Of a DNA stretch of 64,000 bases, positions 13,542 through 25,645 are shown piece by piece. The translations under genes and the position numbers were made by a program. The notes beneath the pieces were generated by a model. It searched no databases, was not told where the DNA came from, and saw only the letters and a list, made by a program, of their open reading frames with translations. The stretch's first letter is position 1. The number at the start of each line of letters is the position of its first letter. This DNA comes from Desulfocicer sp963675955 (GTDB lineage Bacteria > Desulfobacterota > Desulfobacteria > Desulfobacterales > Desulfobacteraceae). The DNA is taken from NCBI GenBank assembly GCA_963675955.2, contig CAXXVR010000009.1, positions 1,302,001-1,366,000 on the forward strand. Direction: 5' to 3'.

Positions 13542-16500
13542 TCACAATAAATTGCTGTTTATTATTTTTAGCATTTCCATTAATGAAAAATGAATCTAAG
13601 AAAGAAATGATATAATTTAAGAAACTAATTATTCTCTTTCATTTCCATTTTGAATAACCAACTGCATTAATCATTTGGATCCGGTACTTCCCAGCTAATT
13701 GAATCCCATTTAGGCACAGCCATTCCTCCAAATAAGCAATTTGGTTCCTCATCACTATACATAACAACTAAGGTTAATTCTTTAATTATTAAGATAATAA
13801 TAATAAAGCAACCTTTATTGTTACATTAGTTATGGAAGATTTTTGTATTAAATCTTAAATATAAATATATAATTAAAGTTAGAATTACTCCTTGATTTTA
13901 TCTTGAAAGTGAATTGACTGCAAAGAAACTATTGAATTTTCAAATAAGGAAAAAATAATATTCTATTGTAGTTAATTTGTTATAAGCTTTGAATCAAATA
14001 CTAATATTAAAATATTTAAGTAATTATTATTACTTTTGTTTGTGAATTTTCTTAATTTGTAATTTTGTTGAAATTAATTGTTTTGATCATTCTATTTCTT
14101 AATAGTTTTTATTTCACTTAATTTTTCTTCTTCTAAGTTTGGATATTTAATATTTTGTGTTTGATTCTATTTGATTTCTTCGAAGATAGCAATTTTCCTT
14201 ATCAGTTAAGTATTCTCTAGTTCTAATTTTGAAATTATCTGCTTATTTTCTTATATAAGAATTTCAAATTCGAATTTTTATTGCTTTCCTTATTTTAATT
14301 GCTCATCTAATTATATTTAATATTCTTATTTTTTTTATTTTTATATTTTCTATTATTAAAGAACTTTTTCTTTTTTAAATTCTTTAAATATATTTTAAAT
14401 TGTATTCGTTGCATCTATTTATTATTTTCCTTAAAAAAATAATGTCAATAACTATTTACCTTCTAGGAATAAGGAAATGTCCTATAATTTTTTATTTTAT
14501 TCTCGAAGTTACTATTTTAATGGGGATATTTATGAGGAAATATTAATTGCACAATAGTTTTCTAATGAGAATGAATGCAATTCATGACTATAAATTTTCC
14601 AATTATTCTTAATCTCACCAATTTTTGCCATTATTTCTATTATTTAAATACTTAATAAAAAGTTTACTCACCATTTTTAATATAATGTTCCTTAAGATCT
14701 GTAATCTTTTTTTTATATAATTCTATATCAACTTAAATTTGCTTAGCTAAGTTTGATAAAAGTTCAAGATAAACTTTATTATTTTTCGTCTATTGAAGTT
14801 AAGGTATTTTATTGAAAGATTCTTCAATTTAACTCTACAATTATATTATTGGTAATATTATAATTTCATTTCGCTCATATATTATTGATTCAATTCGCTT
14901 TAAATTATTATTAAGAGTTTCTTTTATTTATTCATATTTTTGGAATTTTTAACTATACTTGAGATTAAAATCTTTATAAAACTAAATTATAATAATTCAT
15001 TACCTTTAATACAAATATCTTCAGTTTTTACATCTACTTCACATTTTTATTAGAATTCATCTTCTTCTGCTAAAAAGCTATTTATATTTTATTAAACAGG
15101 CAGTTGATTTAGTTTATCTTTTAATAAGCACTATTAATAAAAATTAAAATACCTGAAAGTGCTTCATATTATGATAAAATTTTATAAATATTTTCTTTTT
15201 CTTAAAATTTATCTGGGTTTTGTGTGATGCTTTATACAAATTCCAATTTAGATTTGAGTTATATTATGCAATTTTGTGTGGAGAGTAAATTCCAACAAAA
15301 ATTTATTTAAATTTCTTAATTTTGTTCATTTATTTCAACATCTGTTGTCTCATTTTATAAATAAAAATTTAAAAGTTCGCATAATGCTAGAGAAGTAGTA
15401 AGAAAGTTTGAAAATTGGGGGTATTCCTTATTTATTTCCACAACATTCAATGATCCCTTTCAAATATTAAAGGAGCCAAAGAGCTAAATTATTTGAATTT
15501 CAATTTGCTTTTTATTTATAGCATAAAAACTAAAGCAAAATTATCCACCGCTCTTATCGCACAAACGCTGCAAGGTCCATTTAGTCTATTAACTTTTTCT
15601 TTTATCGTAAACTTATTTTAATTTATTTTTTATATTGATCATTAATAATTATTAGATATCCTACTCATGACCATCAAACAAAAGCAAATTTTTATCAATT
15701 AGCTCTTCTAAAAATTATAAAGCATTTGCTCTTTCTAAAGGACAAAATTAAAGCATAGTTTTTAGCATTTATCTGTAAGAGTAATCTGGATGCAAATTAA
15801 ATAAATAAATTTTAAACCTTCTTCTGACATTTAACTCTCTGAGAAATATAGATTGAGTATTTTATTATATTCCTCATATGAATTATGCAGTTTTACTTTA
15901 TGCAATTCTTGTATGGCTTCATTCCCATAAAGGATTTCAAATAAAATACTGCCAACACTATAAATATCTGATAAAAATGGATTAAAATTATTCGGTTTTT
16001 TATTATTTTAAAAGCATTCGAATAATTCTGGGGATGCGTATTATGAAACTTCATAATGTCCTTTTAAAATTTATCATTGTATTTTAAAAAATTACCATAT
16101 TTTTATCTTAAATTTTTAAACATTTGTTTTTAATTTTATTCTATAGAGTTACTTCTAGAAAGTCCAGAGAAGACGCATTTTATATCACCATCAGTGTTTT
16201 CTATAAAAATATTTTCTGGTTGCAAATTGGAGCAAAAGAGATTTTTGCTTTAGAAATAACTAAATGTGCATACCATGTCTGAAAACAGTTTTCTAAATTA
16301 ATTCTGATCAATTCCTGTTTGAATTAATTTTCGCAGATTAGTCTCATAGTATTTCATAAAAATCACTTAAGCTTAATAGCTTTATCCATTTTCCACTCTA
16401 TTAATTACATTAACAAAATAAATTATTAATATTCAACATTGGTAATTATTTTATGCAATATTACTTTACCATTAAGCTTGAATTCCATCCAATGGACTAA

Positions 16501-16694
16501 AAAGCCTCTTATTCTTTAGCAACAAGCTCATTCGCAATTCGAACATTCTTCACGCATTTGATTGCAAGGGGTTCGTTTCCATTGAAGAGTTTGTAGATTG
16601 TACCAGTGCTTCCTTCACATATATTTTCCACAATTTAACTATCATCAGTATTTATCATCTTCAAATCCTCGATTATTTACTTTATTTTTGACAT
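13542..16694 (-). CDS. Pseudokinase with long coiled-coil C-terminus
   Basis: Read on the minus strand from ATG at 16694. Residues ~1-330 form a kinase-like fold: a Gly loop (ICEGSTGTIYKLF), a Lys strand (LAIKCV), a catalytic-loop equivalent SNLQPENIFI and a DFG equivalent FSGLSRS. A C-lobe follows (YASPELFE, SDIYSVGSILFEILYG, CPLERANALQFLEEL). The HRD Asp and DFG Asp are both replaced, so catalysis is unlikely. The remaining ~600 residues are Gln/Lys/Glu-rich coiled coil. Several introns of 22-40 nt are needed. The final exon, joined by a 26-nt intron, reads to TGA at 13542-13544 and its boundary is my best guess. It probably acts as a scaffold; partners are unknown. One intron near 16480 could not be resolved cleanly. 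Confidence 0.6.
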
Positions 16695-16809
16695 TTTTTA
16701 TTATTCAATTTCAAAGATTTTTTTTTAAATAATTTTATTTTTTGTTTAATATAAATTTTTACAAAGAATTAATTTTAAATATAAATTTTTAAAAGTTTAT
16801 TTAACATTT

Positions 16810-17345
16810 CCCCAAGGTTTAATAGACTTAGCATCATTAGATGCTATCATGAAAACTCACCAATCTATTGTCATTATGAAAGTGAAATAAGAATCGTTTT
16901 CACAGCAAAAACAGTTAACCATAATGAAACAAATTGCCATAATTTTGCAATTGTTTGTATTCTAAGGAATATCATGATTCTTCAATTGAAGATGATGCAA
17001 GTTTATTTGAATCCACAGAAATGCTTCCTGTTATTTATTCTAGTTAAAGTTTAAATAATGCTATCATATCTACATTTAGTTTACAATGCAGAGAAAAACC
17101 AATTTGGGTAGAATTTCCAAAAGAAGAATTTGATTAAGCTTTTTTATTTGGTTGATCTCCAATATGTTCATTTAAAAATGTTGAAATTTAAACTAATTAA
17201 CTCAAAATAAACAATAAAAGAAGAGTTAAACTAAATATTTCAAGTGATGACAGCAATATAAATAGAAAGTTAGATGCTTTAACAACCAGTTCGATTCCGA
17301 TTTCTAATTATAAATGTTATCATAAAGTATAATAAAAGTTAATTA
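16810..17345 (+). CDS. Unrecognised gene or gene fragment
   Basis: A protein-like frame reads CYHENSPIYCHYESEIRIVF, then after a 14-nt GT-AG gap (16953-16966) YHDSSIEDDASLFE and FSLQCREKPIWVEFPK. It has one TGA-Trp (LFGWSPI). No convincing start codon or terminal TGA was found, and the 14-nt gap is shorter than any other intron here. It may be a frameshifted remnant. The short segment REKPIWVEFP vaguely recalls PCNA-like clamp proteins, but I do not claim that. It lies between divergent and downstream genes with little spacer. Confidence 0.35.
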
Positions 17346-17461
17346 TTTAATAATTGATTAAATTTGAAAATTATAAACAAAAACAGAATAAAATAATAAA
17401 AATTAAAATTTTTAATTTTTAAACATTTTTTATTATTTATTTAAAGTTGTAAATTGAATAA

Positions 17462-18949
17462 ATGCAAAAAATAATTGAAGAAACTAAATTATCAGATCCT
17501 GAAGAAATAAGTTCTTTTAACGCTGAAGCATTGACAAAAAAAGTAAAAGTTCCAGCACTTGTTATACCTGCGAAAGAATGTTCCTATTATATTAAAACAT
17601 TTCGCCACTTATCTTTAAATGTACCAAAAAAACCATGTATTACAACAATCCCATAAATATTAAAGACAGAAAAATTATTTTTAATGAAACCTGAACTCTT
17701 GGATCAAGATCAGGCAGACTGGGATGAAGATTTAGTCAAATTAATTAAAGAAAAATCATTAAAAGTAATAGATTATACAATTTTCTACACTTATTCTGAT
17801 TTGACAATGCAGGAGGCTTTAGCTTAGATACTCCCAGCTAATATACTTGTACCTACAAGCTTTGAAATAGTTGGAAAATTAGCTCATTTAAATCTGCGAA
17901 CTAAAGAATAGCTGTTTCTTATTTGAACTATTTAATAATTCTTAGTAAATATAAAAAAATTATTGGATAGGTCTTATTAGATAAAAATTCAGGTCTTCGC
18001 ACAGTTGTAAATAAAACATCAGCACTTAAAAATGAATTCAGGACCCCTGAGCTCGAATGCATTGCTGGTTTATTACAATAGATAATAATTTAAATAATTT
18101 TATAGGAGTTGATTCTTTTGAAACAGAAGTGAAAGAAGGAGACTGTGTTTTTGAATTAGATTATTCAAAAGTTTATTGGAATTCAAGATTGCAAGGAGAT
18201 AGAGATAAATTATCTTAAATAATTAAACCTTAAGAAGTATTGTGTGATATGTTTGGAGGTATTGGGCCTTTGTCTTTACGTGTTGCTAAATAAGTAAAAC
18301 AAATTTTATTTAAACTAAAAATAATACAGGGAGGATTAGCATTATGCAATGATTTAAATCCTTTTTGTTATAAATACTTAATCCGTAATATTAAACGAAA
18401 CAAACTTGATGACAAAGTTCTTTGTTATAATTAAGATGCTCGAACTTTTTTAAAATTTGTTGTAAGTAAGAAAGGAATGATGACACTTCCAGTTTAGTAT
18501 CGCCATTTTGATCATGTATATATGAATTTGCCGGGAAATGCTATTGAATTTTTGGATGTATTTTAAGGGTTTTTGTATGAGGCTGATGAAAGCGTGTGGG
18601 AAAATAAACTTCCTATTGTTACTATTTTTTGTTTTTAAATTTTTTTTTAGATTCATGTCTATACATTTCTTGAGAGTGATGAGGATAAAGAAAAATAAAA
18701 AACTGTTCTACTGGATAAAGTTAAGAAATATATTGGCAATAAATTTGAAAATTCTGATCTCATTGAAATTCGTGATGTGAGGGATATTTCAAGTTTAAAA
18801 TCTATGTACAGAATAACATTTAAGTCAAAAACAAAAAATTAATTATTTAAATTAATATTTGCTTTAGATTATCCGAAAAGGTTGCAAAGGATTATTCTAA
18901 GATTAAAGAGGAACCAATTTTCCAGACATAGAAACTTAAAACAGAATGA
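17462..18949 (+). CDS. TRM5: tRNA (guanine37-N1)-methyltransferase
   Basis: The spliced length is 435 codons with five introns (17914-17945, 18068-18105, 18294-18329, 18618-18650, 18824-18867). The protein shows the Trm5 D2/D3 signatures in order: ILPANILVPTSFEIVGKLAH, LNLRTKEQLKYKKIIGQVLL, NKTSALKNEFRTPELECIAG, FELDYSKVYWNSRLQGDR. These are followed by the SAM-binding motif CDMFGGIGPLSLRVAK and LCNDLNPFCYKYLIRNIKRN. The NPPY-type motif appears as MNLPGNAIEFLD, as in eukaryotic Trm5. The enzyme methylates G37 next to the anticodon to prevent frameshifting; both nuclear/cytosolic and mitochondrial forms are known. No clear targeting peptide is seen. Length fits the family. Confidence 0.93.
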
Positions 18950-19080
18950 GTTTTAGTTTTATTAAAATTTTAAATTTTAATTTAATTTAATTTAAAGATA
19001 TTATATATTTTTTTATTAGTAAAAATGACAATTTTAAAATACACTTTTTTATATAAAAGCATTATAAAATATTATTCCAA

Positions 19081-19557
19081 ATGAAGTCAAATTAGACTAA
19101 AAAAATTAAAAAAGGCAAATTAAATAGATTGAAGGATAAAGTACTTATTCTTTTAGCATTAATTATCTATTTTAGAAACTTTCTTCTACTCCCAGCACAT
19201 TCTTTCATAGCTAAATAATTGATATTTAAAATAAATGCAATAAGCCACTGAATGATGCTTTATAGATTCCAAATTTTCAAAAATATTAGTGCACATTTAA
19301 ATGTATAAAAACAAAACTTGAAGATTCCGAATAGTGTTTTTTTTAATTTTAAGACTTTTATATTATGTAATTTAGTAAAAAAAATTGAACTTTTGAAAAA
19401 ATTTTTTGCTGAACAATTATAAGATTAAAGCATGAATAAATCTATGCTCGAAATTAATGATGAAGTTTAATTACCATTAAAACCATTCTATGAAGCCATT
19501 TTGTTAAATTTAATTCAGCGTGGGGAAAAATTGAGTTAAGAATAAAAAAATTAATGA
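19081..19557 (+). CDS. Small Lys-rich protein of unknown function
   Basis: 133 residues after removing introns 19141-19175 (35 nt) and 19336-19375 (40 nt); the spliced length is a whole number of codons ending in TGA. The N-terminus is basic (MKSNQTKKIKKGKLNRLKDKK). The C-terminus is helical (KKIELLKKFFAEQLQDQS, then FYEAILLNLIQRGEKLS). I do not recognise the family. It is compact and plausible as a real gene because both introns restore one open frame. Confidence 0.6.
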
Positions 19558-19775
19558 ATTATATTATTGGATTATATAAATAAATAAATTTCCTTAAAAA
19601 AATCCAATTAAAATTAAATTAATTTTATATAATTCTTAAAAACTTTAATGTATTTTTTTGTTTTTTAAGTATTTCATTTACAATAAAATATATTTTATTA
19701 AATATTATTTAAAATAAGACATTTCACAAAAATTAATTGTTAATAAAAAAAATAGTTATTTTACTTTCCTAAACG

Positions 19776-21690
19776 ATGTCCCTTGCAAATGTAATGAGAT
19801 TTTCAGGAGCATTTACATTTGGTAAAGATGCACGATGTTCATTATTTTTTATTAAATTTTGCGAAAGATCGAACTATAGAAGGAACCACAAAACAACCAG
19901 GGCCAAATTATTACGAAGTCAAAGAAAAATTGCTTTTTAAATAAACACCTTCTACAATGTTATTAAATTGATCAACTTATTTGCATAAAATTTTAAAGAT
20001 TTCCAAGGAACAACTATAAATCACTTCCAGTGATAGCAGGGCCTTCAGTTGGTGCTTATGATCTTATAAAATAGGTTGACAATTTTTTTGATAGTTAAAA
20101 TTTATATAAAGGATAATTCTCCAAGTAACTTATTACTTTTTTGTATTACTATTTTAAAGAGTATACAATGGGGAAAAAAGTATTAATTGCCTAGTAGCGT
20201 TACAGTTAAGTTGCGCCTGGTAAAAATAAAACAACTTTTTTTAATAAAAAATTCTTTAGGCACTTATAATATAAAAGATGATATTTTAAAACCAAAAATA
20301 AGTTATTCGTTTGGGTTTGGATTTCTGTTTAATTATAATAATTTTAGAAATAAGATTGATCCACCCTCGGTAAAGAATGACACGCCTGGACCCGGGGCAT
20401 ATTAATCCGAAAATTTTTTGAAGAATAGTTATATAAAAAAAAAGTGTAAATCCCTTTCGAAAATCGAACCACAAAAGAAAACCACTTCAAAATAAAATAA
20501 AATCGAAGAAACTAAACAGATTTTAAAGTATAAATTTAAACTTTTTAAATAATTTTTAGAACTTATTATAATCCCAAGGCCACAATTTTAAATGGATTAA
20601 GTTATAAGTTACAATTTATACTTACCTTTAATAAACATTAGGTTTGGAAAGGCTAAAAGAGAATTTTAAAAATGAGATGACATTGACAACGAAATTGGTC
20701 CTGGATAATATAATATTACCAAATAGGAGTCGAAAAAAAAGGGTTATAGTCTTTACAGTAAATTGCCTGATACATTGAAGAGTAGTTCTTAAAGTCCTGG
20801 ACCAGGGGCTTATACTTTAAAATCCTTACGATCTAATATTAAATATTCGTTGATTTTTTTTTTGTTTTCTTTGATTAAAAGTGTTATTAGGTTTGGGAAT
20901 TCAATGCGAAAAAATTTAATAAAATGCGAAAATGCCGCACCAGGGCCAGGTTCTTTTAAATTTAAATATCATATAATTGTTTCAGGAGAGTATATTGTTA
21001 AAAGAAATAATCTCGAAAATTTACCAGCTTATAAACCAACGTAATAATGATTATTTAATTTCAATAAAGATTTGGAACTTCTGTAAGAAAATCATTGGAC
21101 TTTGAAACAAATACCCCAGGAGTCGGTAAATAAATCCAATATTTTATTATAATAATTTAGGAAGTTATAACATTGCATCAGCCAATAATTTGAGCCGTTA
21201 AGTAAATAAGAATTTGTAAATTATTTGATTTAAAAAAGGCTCCAATTTTCTGTAAGTTAAAAAATTAATCCTATTAAATAACAAATGTGCTCCCAGGCAA
21301 TTAAATACAGTTTTTAAAGTAATTTGTAGGACCTGGATCATATTTTGAGAAAGAAATCAGTTCTTTTAATATTGGGCCAAAGTATACTTTTGGACAAAAA
21401 TATGAAACTTTGGATAAAAATATTGAGTCAGCGCCAGGACCTGGAAAATATAAGATTAATTCTAATGTTTCTGTTGGTTACTCCTATCGGCAAAATTTTA
21501 AAAATTGTTTAAATTTATTTATAGTATTGGAGAAAAGTTTCAACCAAAGATTTTCAATGATAATATCCCTGGGCCAGGAGCGTATTAAATCAATTCATCG
21601 TTTTCTGTACTTCCAAAATATATGTAGAATAAATCTAATGAATAATTCCTTTAACTTTAAAAATTCTTTAAGGCAAATAAAAATATTTGA
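19776..21690 (+). CDS. Sperm-tail PG-rich repeat protein (SHIPPO/ODF3-like)
   Basis: At least eight copies of the STPGR signature can be read: QPGPNYYEV, AGPSVGAYDL, VAPGTYNIKDD, TPGPGAY, SPGPGAYTLKS, APGPGSFKFK, TPGVGSYNIAS, APGPGKYKINS and IPGPGAYQINS. They are interspersed with the companion pattern FTFGKDAR/YTFGQKYET. Members of this family bind the outer surface or lumen of axonemal doublet microtubules, so a ciliary role is expected. Many 30-45 nt introns break the repeats; the first (joining DAR to YRTIEG) and the one at about 19950-19995 are clear. Two junctions, near 20100-20160 and 21480-21540, could not be resolved. The last exon reads to TGA at 21688. Confidence 0.8.
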
Positions 21691-21962
21691 TGGTTTTTTT
21701 CTATTTTTATTAAAACAAAATAAATATATTAATGTCAAAATAAAATGTTTTTTTTAATATAAATTAATAAAAGAAAAAGAAGAAAAAAAATAAGAAGAAG
21801 ATCAAAAAGAATAAAAAGAAATACAATAATAAACTTCTAAGAATACTACTCTTTTATTATTTTTTTATTTTATAATTTCTATTTAATACATCTTAAAATT
21901 TTTAAAAAAAATAAATATGTTTTTTTGAAAATATTTTTAAAAAAATATAAATAAAAGAATTA

Positions 21963-23154
21963 ATGTTGTCACAACAAAATATTTGCAGTATTTGCAACAA
22001 ATAATTTTAGAATCCTTCATAATTATATGAGAATATTCTTTGTAATCATAAATATTGCATTAATTGTATTATTTTCTTTTAATAATAATTCTTAAAGGTA
22101 TCAAAGCTAATTTTGAATCCAATCAATGCTTAAAACAAAATTGTACCAGTTTTTTTTTTAAAAGTTAGAAGTTTGAAGAATTTATGGAAGAAAATATTGC
22201 AAGAGAATCTTTGAATGACAAAAAATACATAAAATAGGAAATTTAATGTGCTTGTTGTGGAAAGAATGGAACAATACAAATTTGTGAGAACTAATCTTTA
22301 GATTACTATAAATGTGAGAGATGTCATGAAATTAGTTGTTTAAAGCATGAATTGCCTATGCAGTTCTGCTAATGCTTATGTGAAAAGTGTTTAACTCCTA
22401 ATATTACAGAAGAAATTGGTAATATTACCTATAAGAAATGTGAAAAATGCTAAAAATCAATTTGTTTGCAATGCTTCAAAGATTTAAAGTTCTGTGAATG
22501 CTAATAAAATTATTAATAAAAAAAAGAAAAATATCGTGGTGATCCAAAAAAAGTACAAACTAAATAAATTCAAAAAGAAAAACCTAATAAGAAAAAAAGT
22601 GATTTCTATACTTAAGATAAACATTGTCCTGGATGTTATACATTAATAAAATAAACAGATATAATATATGCTTCAGGAGGTAACTATTCATAATTTGTAT
22701 TTTACTACAACTGTAAAATTTGCCATGAAATTATTTGTTTAATACACGATCTTCCTATATAATACTGCCAATGCTTATGTGAAAAGTGTTTAACTCCTAA
22801 TATTACAGAAGAAATTGGAAATATTATCTATAAAAAATGTGAAAAATGCTAAAAATCAATTTGCTTGCAATGCCTCAAAGATATAAAGTTCTGTGAATGC
22901 TAATAAAATTACTAATAAACAGAAAAAGAAGAGCAAGTTAAAAGAATCAATTAAAGGTTTTTAATTAATATTTAATATTTTTCATAATTTATTAGCTTAT
23001 CGAAGAAATAATAGAAAAATTGAATGAAGATTAAGCACAAATTTAAATAAATTAAGTTACTATTTTATAATAATAATACTAGGCCGACCTTTCTTAATTT
23101 TTAAATTATGTTTTACCCTACTTTATTTCTTAAAATAAGTGGTAAAATTAGTGA
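21963..23154 (+). CDS. RING-between-RING-like (RBR-type) Cys-rich protein, first of a tandem family
   Basis: 366 residues with introns 22066-22097 and, tentatively, 22937-22995. The N-terminus is a RING: CSICNKQFQNPSQLYENI then CNHKYCINC. A Cys-dense IBR-like unit follows (CACCGKNG, CERCHEISCLKHELP, FCQCLCEKC, GNITYKKCEKCQKSICLQC). That unit is then repeated once with changes (CPGCYTLI ... CKICHEIICLIHD ... GNIIYKKCEKCQKSICLQC). The C-terminus is a Gln-rich helix. RBR proteins are ubiquitin E3 ligases that form a thioester intermediate; which Cys would be catalytic cannot be assigned. It ends at TGA 23152. The homologous C-terminal segment in the next gene runs on into a kinase domain, which is cut off here. 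Confidence 0.7.
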
Positions 23155-23303
23155 TAAAACTTTTATTTTCATCTACATTAGCAATGCTTTTAATAACTAA
23201 TAGTCGGGAAACAAAACAAAAAGAATTTTTTAATAATTAAACCTTAAAATTTATTTCATTTAATTTTATAAAATTATCATAATAAAATCAATAATATTTA
23301 TAG

Positions 23304-25480
23304 ATGAGTGAATTGTATAATAGGTCTTTGTAAAGACAACGTTATCCGATAACTACATTCATTGATGATAAAGTGTTAATTTATTCTCACTTCCTAGCAA
23401 TTATTAAATCATAATTTTCATAAATTAGAAAATTGAGTAATAATTTTTGTCTAGCTTTGAGCTTTCATTACTTGGAAACATAAATAGTGAAGAAAAATGT
23501 AAACAACTTGGAATTTATTTGTTCTTGTAGTAACTCTTTTGAACTAAAAAAAAGCATTTAGCCATATATTGCTCATACTAATATTTTTTATATTAACGAA
23601 ATTGTGAAAGGCATAATTAATTAATTAAATAGAAATATTAGCGATGAATTTATTGTAAATTAACTAATAAAAAAGATAAATGAAAAAGAAATAGAGCGAG
23701 AAGCAATCAAAATAATCCCATTGATCGTAGGAGTTTATTACATGTTAAAAAATTGCATTACAGATTGACAAAAAATTTTAAACACTAAAGTTTTAAAGGA
23801 ATTATAACTTCAATATATATCAAAAGCGTTAAATATATAACTAAATATTTATAACGAAACACCAGGACATTTTTAGATTCAAAAATTTAATTCTGAATCT
23901 CATAATTATAGTTTGTCATTCTATTAGCGAGACCATTATTATTCATTATATTCACCTCGATAGTCTGTAAAATAAGAACTCTTTGTGAGTTCAAGAGAGT
24001 CTTTGAATGACAAAAAATACATAAAATAGGAAATTTAATGTGAAGAATAAAAATAAGAATAAAAAGAAGAAAAATAATTAATTTCTAAGAATCAATTAGA
24101 GATATAATATAAAGAATTACTTGATTCCTATGCTTAAGAACTGTATTGTACTAAATGCAATATATTAATAAAGTAAACAGATATGATGTAAGTACCAGAA
24201 TGCAACCACCTTTATTGCAAAATATGTTTATTTAATTTTATTGTAAACGATGAGCCTGAAATTTTAATTTGCCCAATTTGTTTAAAATGTATAACAAGAA
24301 ACAATGTTATAAACAAATTAAATTAAAATAAATTCAAAATTTTAAAAATGGATGACAAATTTAATAAAGAAATTTCATAACTTGAATAGAATCAAGTAAT
24401 AATATTTAATATTTTTCATAATTTATTAGCTTATCGAATAAATAGTAGAAAAATTGAATGAAGATTAAGCACAAATTTGAATAAATTAAGTTACTATTTT
24501 ATAATAATAATACAAAGCCGACCTTTTTTAATCTTTAAATTATATTTTACCCTACTTTATTTCTTAAAATAAATGGTAAAATTAAATATAAATTGAAGTA
24601 ATAAATGCACATATTTCAGGTTTTTCAGCAGTGCATTATGGTTGCTTTAAATTGAAATAACAATTTTATAGGTAAGAATTAAAAAGTAGTAGTTGCTATT
24701 AAAGAATCTTCTTTTGATTCCGCTACTGTTTAGGAAAATGAAAAAGATTAACTGATTCTTGCAGCTTTGAAAGAAGCAGCAATTTTGGCATTTTGTAAGC
24801 ACCCTAATATTACAAAACTCATAGCTATTTATTTTAACCCAAAGAGACTTTAATTACTAACTATTTAACCTAAATATTACATGAATTTAAATCAAGTTTT
24901 GTTTGGAGCTCAACCTTAAATCATTCCAAATAAAAAGGCAATTATATTATAATTGTTGAGTGCTTTATAATATATTCATAATGCAGGGCTTCTTCACCTT
25001 GATCTAAAATTATCCAATATAATGTTTGTCAATTAAAATCTTCAAGAAATAGTTTTATTAGACTTTGGTATTTCCAAGGTCTATAAGGATCAAAGTACAA
25101 ATATGCTTGGTTTAACTTATGTATATTGTCCTCCAGAAGTCTTTATCGATAGTAAATCAAAACCTACTTTTAAATCTGATATCTTTAGTTTTGTAATGTG
25201 ATATATTTGATTTCATTAATTTTTAATTAGAATAATGTATGAGATTATTACTGGGAAAAACGCTTGGGGAAAATTATTAAATAAAGGAGAATTTATTCGG
25301 GATAGACATAAATTTATTTATGATTTAGTACATTCAGGTGCATATAATTTCATTTAAGCTGGCCAAAGCACTGAAAATCTCACTCTTGATCAACTTATTT
25401 CTGATTGCGTTAATTTTGAATAGAATAAAAGACCAAGTGCATTTGAAATATAAGAACAATTACAAAAAATTTAATTTTGA
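23304..25480 (+). CDS. Otubain-like / RING / protein kinase triple fusion
   Basis: 692 residues; introns 24396-24429, 24641-24671 and 25198-25230 give a whole number of codons. Residues ~1-225 resemble the otubain (peptidase C65) fold: IRKLSNNFCLALSFHYLE against the DGNCFYRA..HLE region, and RDHYYSLYSP against the GHYDILY end. The catalytic Cys is displaced, so activity is doubtful, but the His is kept. A C3HC4 RING follows (CTKCNILI ... CNHLYCKIC ... CPICLKC). After a Gln-rich helix comes a kinase: GFSAVHYGKNQKVVVAIKE, HLDLKLSNIMF (non-RD), DFGISKVY, CPPEVF, and NKRPSAFEIQEQL at the end. The pre-kinase segment matches that of the TPR-kinase gene. In effect one polypeptide carries a deubiquitinase-like, an E3-like and a kinase module. 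The function is inference; the domain order is read directly. Confidence 0.75.
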
Positions 25481-25645
25481 AAAATTAATTAAATAAACAA
25501 ATCTCTTAATTATAATTATCAAGATAAAAAATTATATTCACTAAAATAGTTTGGAAATAAAGCAAGAAGAATTTTTTATTAAACCTTAAAATTTATTTCA
25601 TTTAATTTTATAAAATTATCATAATAAAATCAATAATATTTATAG

